Positions 59,676 through 64,000 of a DNA stretch of 64,000 bases are shown piece by piece. A program made the position numbers and the translations under genes. Below the pieces are notes generated by a model. The model had not been told where the DNA came from and did not search any database. It saw nothing but the letters and a program-made list of their open reading frames with translations. Position 1 is the stretch's first letter; the number at the start of each line of letters is the position of its first letter. Origin of the DNA: Streptomyces sp. NBC_00820 (GTDB taxonomy: Bacteria > Actinomycetota > Actinomycetes > Streptomycetales > Streptomycetaceae); contig NZ_CP108882.1 of NCBI RefSeq assembly GCF_036347055.1, forward strand, positions 4,940,501 to 5,004,500. Reading direction: 5' to 3'.

Positions 59676-60716
59676 ATGCCCAAGAATCCCTCTGGCAAGC
59701 TTCTGCGTGCCGTTGTGGTATTTGCCGCGAGTGCCCTGGCGTTTTGTGTGACCGGGTGCTCGGATAATGAAGTCGGTCATGCGCAATCAAATCCTGCCGC
59801 TCCTGGCGGCACCCCCGCTTTGTTGCCCAGCGCGGATTTGAAGTTGCCTCTCGAAGCCTACATGTTCACCGAGGGGCAGACAAGCGAACTCCATAAAGCA
59901 AAAGGCGTTCTTGTCGCACGTTGTATGAGCGGATTCGGGATTGCTTACACCCCCGCGCCGCCCCTTCGCCCGACAGGGCCGCGAAGCCCGATGGACCGGC
60001 GCTACGGCCTCACCGACATGGCGCTCGCCAAAGCGGACGGGTATCACCTCGGAGCGCGCGATCCGCGCACCCATCCGGCCAAGATGCCGGCCATCCCGAC
60101 CGGTACGGAACTGAAGGTGCTGGTGGGTCCGGAGCGAGCGGCGCCGGCGCACACGCCCCTGCCCCCGTCGTCCGCCGAACTCTCCGTCCACGGGAAGCGG
60201 GTACCGTCTCTCGGGTGCGCCGGCGTGGCGAACTCCGAACTGATGGGCGCCAAGTCGCCCGGCGGCTCGGCCGGCGACGTGCCGGGCAATTCGGATCTCG
60301 TACAGGACCTCAATGGCAAGAGCTTTCGCGTCTCGATGAAGGACGCGCGTGTCCGCGCGGCCTTCCGTACCTGGTCGGCGTGTATGAGCGAGGCCGGGTA
60401 CCGGTACGCCGACACGATGACCGTCATGGCGGACCACCGGTTCCAGGGGAAGACCTCGACGCCGCTCGAGGTCCGGGTCGCCACCGCCGATGTCGCGTGC
60501 AAGAAGAGGACGAACCTCGTCGGTGTGTGGTTCGGCGTCGAGACCGCGTACCAGAAGGACCTGATCCGGAAGAACGAGTCGGCCCTGGCCGGTGTGCTGA
60601 AGTCGAAGAACGCCCAGCTGTCCGTCGCGGCCGCGGCGAACTCGGCGCACTCCGGGAACCCGGCGCACTCCGCGGACCCGGCGCGCTCCGCGGACCCGGC
60701 GCGCGCGGCGCGCTGA
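59676..60716 (+). CDS. Lipoprotein of unknown function
   Basis: A 346-residue lipoprotein (lipobox VTGCSD). No family is recognised. The extracytoplasmic part contains paired Cys (VARCMSGFG, SLGCAGVAN, SACMSEAGY, VACKKRT) and ends in a HSADPAR-type direct repeat. Its first 90 codons use more A/T in third positions than the later part and its neighbours, which suggests foreign origin or recent fusion. It precedes the DUF2079 gene by 60 bases. Confidence 0.7.
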   Translation: MPKNPSGKLLRAVVVFAASALAFCVTGCSDNEVGHAQSNPAAPGGTPALLPSADLKLPLEAYMFTEGQTSELHKAKGVLVARCMSGFGIAYTPAPPLRPTGPRSPMDRRYGLTDMALAKADGYHLGARDPRTHPAKMPAIPTGTELKVLVGPERAAPAHTPLPPSSAELSVHGKRVPSLGCAGVANSELMGAKSPGGSAGDVPGNSDLVQDLNGKSFRVSMKDARVRAAFRTWSACMSEAGYRYADTMTVMADHRFQGKTSTPLEVRVATADVACKKRTNLVGVWFGVETAYQKDLIRKNESALAGVLKSKNAQLSVAAAANSAHSGNPAHSADPARSADPARAAR

Positions 60717-60776
60717 GACCGCGCTTCCCCGCCTCGAATCGACCCGCGACACCGCACCATCCAGAAAGAAGAATCG

Positions 60777-62201
60777 ATGTCCCTCGGGCTGCTCGCCAAA
60801 ACGAAACCCGCCGGAGTCCTGGCCCGGCGGATCGCGGCCGACCCCTCCCGGCAGGCGCCCGTACTCCTGGGGCTGGCGGTCTCCGTCCTGTGCGCGGTGC
60901 TGTCGGTGCTGCGCTACCGGCGGTTCGCCGACACCTCCTGGGACCTGGGGATATTCACCGAGGCGATACGCAACTACGCGCACTTCCAGGCCCCGGTCGC
61001 GGACATAAAAGGGCTCGGGTTCAACCTGCTCGGCGATCACTTCAGCCCGATCATCGTGACGGCCGTGCCCGCCTACTGGGTCTACCCGAGCGCCGTCTCC
61101 CTGCTGGTGGTGCAGGCGCTGCTCATCGGGATCTCCGCCGTCCCGGTCTGCCGGGCGGCCATCAGGATTCTCGGCACCCGCCGGGGCATCGCCATCGGCG
61201 TGGCCTACGGGATCTCCTGGGGCATCCAGCAGGCGGCCAACAACACGTTCCACGAAGTGATCTTCGCCGTCCCGCTGATAGCCCTGGTCATGGAGCGCCT
61301 CCTGGCGGAACGGTGGAAGGCCGCGGCCCTGTGGTCCCTTCCCCTCGTCCTCGTCAAGGAGGACCTGGGGATGACCGTGGTGGCGGTGGGCGTGTACCTG
61401 CTCCTGCGGCGCCAGTTCCGCCTGGGTCTCGCGCTGGCGGCGTACGGCGCGCTCTCCATCGCGCTCACGCTCTACGTGCTCGTCCCCGCCATGAACCCGC
61501 ACGGCAGGTACGACTACTGGACCAAGCTCGGCGACGGCGGGATATCGGCGGAGTTCTCCTCCCTCTTCACCGGGGCCGACGTCAAACTCGGCACCCTGTT
61601 CGCGGTCTTCTCGATCACCGGGATGCTGGCGCTCCGGTCGCCGCTCTGCGTGATCGCCGTGCCGACGCTGTTCTGGCGCTTCACCTCCACGGACAGCAAC
61701 TACTGGGGAACGATCTGGCATTACAGCGCGATCCTCATGCCGGTGGTGTTCATGGCGCTGCTGGACGCCGTCGAAGCTTCCGGGAAGTCCAGGCGCGACT
61801 GGGTCCGGTCGTACGCGCGCAACATCGCGCCGGCGGTGCTGGGCATCAGCCTGACGTACACCCTGGCCGGGAACCTGCCGCTGAAGGACCTCCTGGACGG
61901 TTCCTCCTACGAGGTGGGCCCGCGAGGGGAGTCGGCGCGGCAGGCGCTGTCCGAGATCCCCGACGAGGTGTCGATCGAGACCAACACCGCGCTGATGTCC
62001 CACCTTTCCTCGCGCTGTGACGTGTTCTGGGTCGGGAACACCGGACCGCTGGTCCCCGACTACGTGGCTCTCGACCTGTGGAACGGCTGGTCCAAGCCGG
62101 TGACCGACCCGCTCGGCTACGTCGGGGGGCTGCATCCCGGCGCGCGCTACGCGCTGGTCTCGAACGTCAACGGCTATGCCGTCATGAAGCGCCAGTCCTG
62201 A
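60777..62201 (+). CDS. DUF2079 membrane protein
   Basis: A 474-residue polytopic protein with about ten transmembrane helices in the DUF2079 pattern: DTSWDLGIFTEAIRNYAHF near residue 50, GDHFSPIIVTAVPAYWVYP near residue 87, and FHEVIFAVPLIALVMERLL near residue 160. The family resembles GT-C glycosyltransferases, and the Asp and His positions fit, but activity is undemonstrated. It may be cotranscribed with the preceding lipoprotein. Confidence 0.87.
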   Translation: MSLGLLAKTKPAGVLARRIAADPSRQAPVLLGLAVSVLCAVLSVLRYRRFADTSWDLGIFTEAIRNYAHFQAPVADIKGLGFNLLGDHFSPIIVTAVPAYWVYPSAVSLLVVQALLIGISAVPVCRAAIRILGTRRGIAIGVAYGISWGIQQAANNTFHEVIFAVPLIALVMERLLAERWKAAALWSLPLVLVKEDLGMTVVAVGVYLLLRRQFRLGLALAAYGALSIALTLYVLVPAMNPHGRYDYWTKLGDGGISAEFSSLFTGADVKLGTLFAVFSITGMLALRSPLCVIAVPTLFWRFTSTDSNYWGTIWHYSAILMPVVFMALLDAVEASGKSRRDWVRSYARNIAPAVLGISLTYTLAGNLPLKDLLDGSSYEVGPRGESARQALSEIPDEVSIETNTALMSHLSSRCDVFWVGNTGPLVPDYVALDLWNGWSKPVTDPLGYVGGLHPGARYALVSNVNGYAVMKRQS

Positions 62202-62281
62202 AGTGCGCCGGTCCTGACGGCGGAACGGCCGAACGGCGGCGGGGCCGCGGGAAACGGGTGGACGGGCGGGACCGGGCGACG

Positions 62282-62336
62282 TATGTTGCTGCGTTCGCCG
62301 CCGCGCACGTCCGGCTCAGGGGAGAGCCGGCGCGGC
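62282..62336 (+). promoter_or_regulatory. Promoter and leader hairpin of the DUF4328 gene
   Basis: TATGTT (62282-62287), with TGGACG 17 bases upstream, is a candidate promoter. A hairpin follows, with nested arms CCGCGC/GCGCGG and CCGGCTC/GAGCCGG (62301-62336). It lies 29 bases before the ATG and could be a terminator for DUF2079 or a leader structure. Confidence 0.4.
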
Positions 62337-62364
62337 TTCATGTCTTCTCCGGGGGAACACCTTC

Positions 62365-63192
62365 ATGATCTGCGCCCGCTGTGACCACTACGCCGCCGTA
62401 CCGGGGAGCGAGCTGTGCGCCCAGTGCGCGCCCGCGTCCGCCGGGGCCGCCGCCGTGCCCGCCCAGCCGTCCGGTACGCAGCCTCTCACCGCACCGCCTT
62501 TCACCGCACCGCCGTTCGCCGCGGCGCCCGGTGCCTGGCTGCGCTCGCCGGTCGGGCTCGGCCAGGCCACCGCGGTCCTGCTCGGAGTGGTCGTCGCGGC
62601 CGACCTGTTCGCCATCTGGGCCGACCTGACGCAGATCGACGTCACCGGGGATCTGGCCGACGGCGTCACCGGTGCCGCCGTACTCCGCCGGGCCGACCGC
62701 GCCGACACCCTCTACAGCGCTTCCGGGGTCGCCCAGACGTGCGCCCTGATCGCGACCATGGTCATGTACCTGTGCTGGTTCTACCGGGTGCGGGTCAACG
62801 CCGAGGTGTTCGACGCCTCCGCGCACTCCAAGACGCGCGGCTGGGCGATCGCCGGATGGTTCGTCCCGGTCGTGAACCTGTGGTTCCCGCGCCGGGTCAC
62901 CCTCGACGTCTGGGACGCCAGCGCCCCCTCGGGCCGTCGTCCCGGACACGTCCTGGTCAACTCCTGGTGGACGCTGTGGCTCGTCTCCCTGCTCGCCGAC
63001 CGGGCGTCGGCCAGGCAGTACGCCAGTGCCCACGAAGCGGACGAACTGCGGGAGGCCGCACGCCAGATGATGTTCTCCGACATGGCGGACATCGCCGCCG
63101 CGCTGCTCGCCGTGCTCGTCGTCCTCAAGCTGACGCGCATGCAGCACGAGAAGGCCCTCGCCGGTTCCGCGCCCGACCCGGCCGCTGGCTGA
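62365..63192 (+). CDS. DUF4328 membrane protein with zinc-ribbon N-terminus
   Basis: A 275-residue protein. The N-terminus has two CxxC pairs (CARCDHYA and CAQCAPA), a likely zinc ribbon, followed by a Pro/Ala linker. A four-helix membrane domain contains the DUF4328 signature WFYRVRVNAEVFDASAHSKTRGWAIAGWFVPVVNLWFP. The function of the family is unknown. Confidence 0.85.
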   Translation: MICARCDHYAAVPGSELCAQCAPASAGAAAVPAQPSGTQPLTAPPFTAPPFAAAPGAWLRSPVGLGQATAVLLGVVVAADLFAIWADLTQIDVTGDLADGVTGAAVLRRADRADTLYSASGVAQTCALIATMVMYLCWFYRVRVNAEVFDASAHSKTRGWAIAGWFVPVVNLWFPRRVTLDVWDASAPSGRRPGHVLVNSWWTLWLVSLLADRASARQYASAHEADELREAARQMMFSDMADIAAALLAVLVVLKLTRMQHEKALAGSAPDPAAG

Positions 63193-63283
63193 AAACCGGT
63201 TGCTGTGACACTCCCGGCCCGTCGCACGCAGTAAGGGGAAATGCGGGCTCCGTAAAGGCGGCGCCCAGGCGAGGGAGGTTTCC

Positions 63284-63841
63284 ATGAGTCTGGTGGAACT
63301 GATCGCACGGGCCGACGAACGCGGGCTGGCCGCAAGCGGCCTGGCTTGTTCGGATCGGTGTGTGCCCCTGCTCGTCGGCGACGAGGAGGTGCTGCGCCCG
63401 CTGTGGGCGCACCTCGCCGACGGCTCGGACTGGTCCGCGAGCCTGGAGAAGGCGCGCGGGGCCCTGGGCGGGGCGGACCCCGGCGAGGCCGAGGCGGTGC
63501 AGCTCACCCGCGGCATGCTGGACGAGGCCCCGGCCGAGCGCACCCCCGAGGCGCTGCGGGCCTGGGCCGACGCCTGTTCCGTCGCCTCCCTGCGCATCCA
63601 CCGCCTCCTCGACCCCGCCGTCGACGACACCACGCCGGCCGACGACGTCGAGGCCGAGCGGGCGGGCGGCCCGGAGAGCGCGTCCCCGCTGGTCGCCGCC
63701 GACCTGCGCCGCCAGATCCTGGTCCTGGAACTCCTGGCCGAACACGGCGGCCAGGGACTTCGCCGTGCGCTGGACGTGTCGGGGGAGGGCCGGCGGGTGC
63801 TGCGGGCGGTGGTGTCGCGCAGGGAGCGCGGGCGCGTCTGA
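63284..63841 (+). CDS. Conserved hypothetical protein
   Basis: A 185-residue soluble helical protein (LVELIARADERGLAASGLACSDRCVPLLVGDEEVLRPLW), acidic in the middle and ending LRRALDVSGEGRRVLRAVVSRR. Similar proteins are found in Streptomyces, but I know no function. ATG start with GGGAGG upstream; high GC3 supports coding. Confidence 0.75.
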   Translation: MSLVELIARADERGLAASGLACSDRCVPLLVGDEEVLRPLWAHLADGSDWSASLEKARGALGGADPGEAEAVQLTRGMLDEAPAERTPEALRAWADACSVASLRIHRLLDPAVDDTTPADDVEAERAGGPESASPLVAADLRRQILVLELLAEHGGQGLRRALDVSGEGRRVLRAVVSRRERGRV

Positions 63842-63889
63842 GGAGCCGCGGGCGCGTCCGAGGGGCCTGGGTGCGTCCGAGGAGCCTCG
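63830..63889. repeat. 20-nt tandem repeat, three units
   Basis: GGGCGCGTCTGAGGAGCCGC, GGGCGCGTCCGAGGGGCCTG and a diverged third copy begin at 63830, 63850 and 63870. The first unit overlaps the end of the 185-residue gene. No feature is recognised from here to 64000. Confidence 0.75.
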
Positions 63890-64000
63890 GCTCCCGCCGC
63901 GCCACCCGGCCCGCCCCGCAGGTCCGACGACCGGGCGGTCCCGGGGTCCGGGGGCCCAGGGGGTCGAGGGTCCGGGCGGCGCCCATGTGCGGCCGGTGCC

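Overview
The window is a very GC-rich actinobacterial chromosome segment, almost certainly Streptomyces. Coding frames show strong third-position GC bias, many genes start with GTG or TTG, and hairpin terminators lack U-tracts. The families present are typical of the genus (DUF5682/VWA, PerM/DUF6350, DUF2690, DUF3017, SCO4848-type membrane protein, DUF4328, I36 inhibitor). The order sucC-sucD-perM-purN-purH-folD-mdh-betB/betA-glyA-trpS-sdhCDAB fits my memory of the S. coelicolor SCO4800-4860 core region. I found no tRNA, rRNA, CRISPR array, prophage or complete insertion sequence. Accessory signals are limited to two MITE-like elements, a gene remnant, short tandem repeats and a patch of atypical base composition.

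Layout. 1-3.5 kb: end of a DUF5682 gene, a VWA protein and a secreted low-complexity protein. 4.2-6.3 kb: sucCD (TCA cycle) with a CRP-like palindrome upstream and a strong terminator. 6.4-14.1 kb: an unusual XRE/sigma-like/membrane fusion, perM, a two-TM protein, purN-purH and an RDD protein. 14.3-17.6 kb: folD-DUF3017 and an XRE-DUF2690 membrane regulator. 17.9-22.6 kb: mdh, then a three-gene cassette whose first two proteins share an exact nine-residue motif, then a DinB-like remnant. 22.8-29.9 kb: an osmoprotection operon (betaine aldehyde dehydrogenase, choline dehydrogenase-like GMC enzyme, glycine betaine ABC transporter with a fused double permease).

30.2-33.8 kb: divergent AhpD-like/MocR pair, a probable small RNA with its own promoter and terminator, an EamA transporter and a MITE-like element. 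33.8-41.7 kb: a lipoprotein/ATP-grasp pair, glyA under a ZTP riboswitch, a membrane protein, an ECF sigma/anti-sigma-like pair, trpS and a 2H phosphoesterase abutting a second MITE-like element. 41.9-47.2 kb: DprE2-like SDR, BrkB, D,D-carboxypeptidase, SCO4848-type protein, peptide-binding protein. 47.4-52.7 kb: a TetR-controlled three-gene operon with two identical operator palindromes, a VOC protein, a TM2-DUF2752-TM2 cluster and an FG-GAP secreted protein. 52.8-56.2 kb: sdhCDAB. 56.3-63.9 kb: an OHCU-decarboxylase-like protein lacking the catalytic motif, a GH20 hexosaminidase, an I36 inhibitor, a lipoprotein, and DUF2079, DUF4328 and hypothetical proteins.

Functionally, TCA-cycle genes (sucCD, mdh, sdh) and purine/one-carbon genes (purN, purH, folD, glyA with its ZTP riboswitch) dominate and are interspersed with osmoadaptation and cell-envelope genes. 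The best candidates for undescribed biology are the shared-motif cassette at 19.06-22.23 kb, the orphan RNA at about 32.3 kb, and the XRE/sigma-like membrane fusion at 6.4-7.5 kb.
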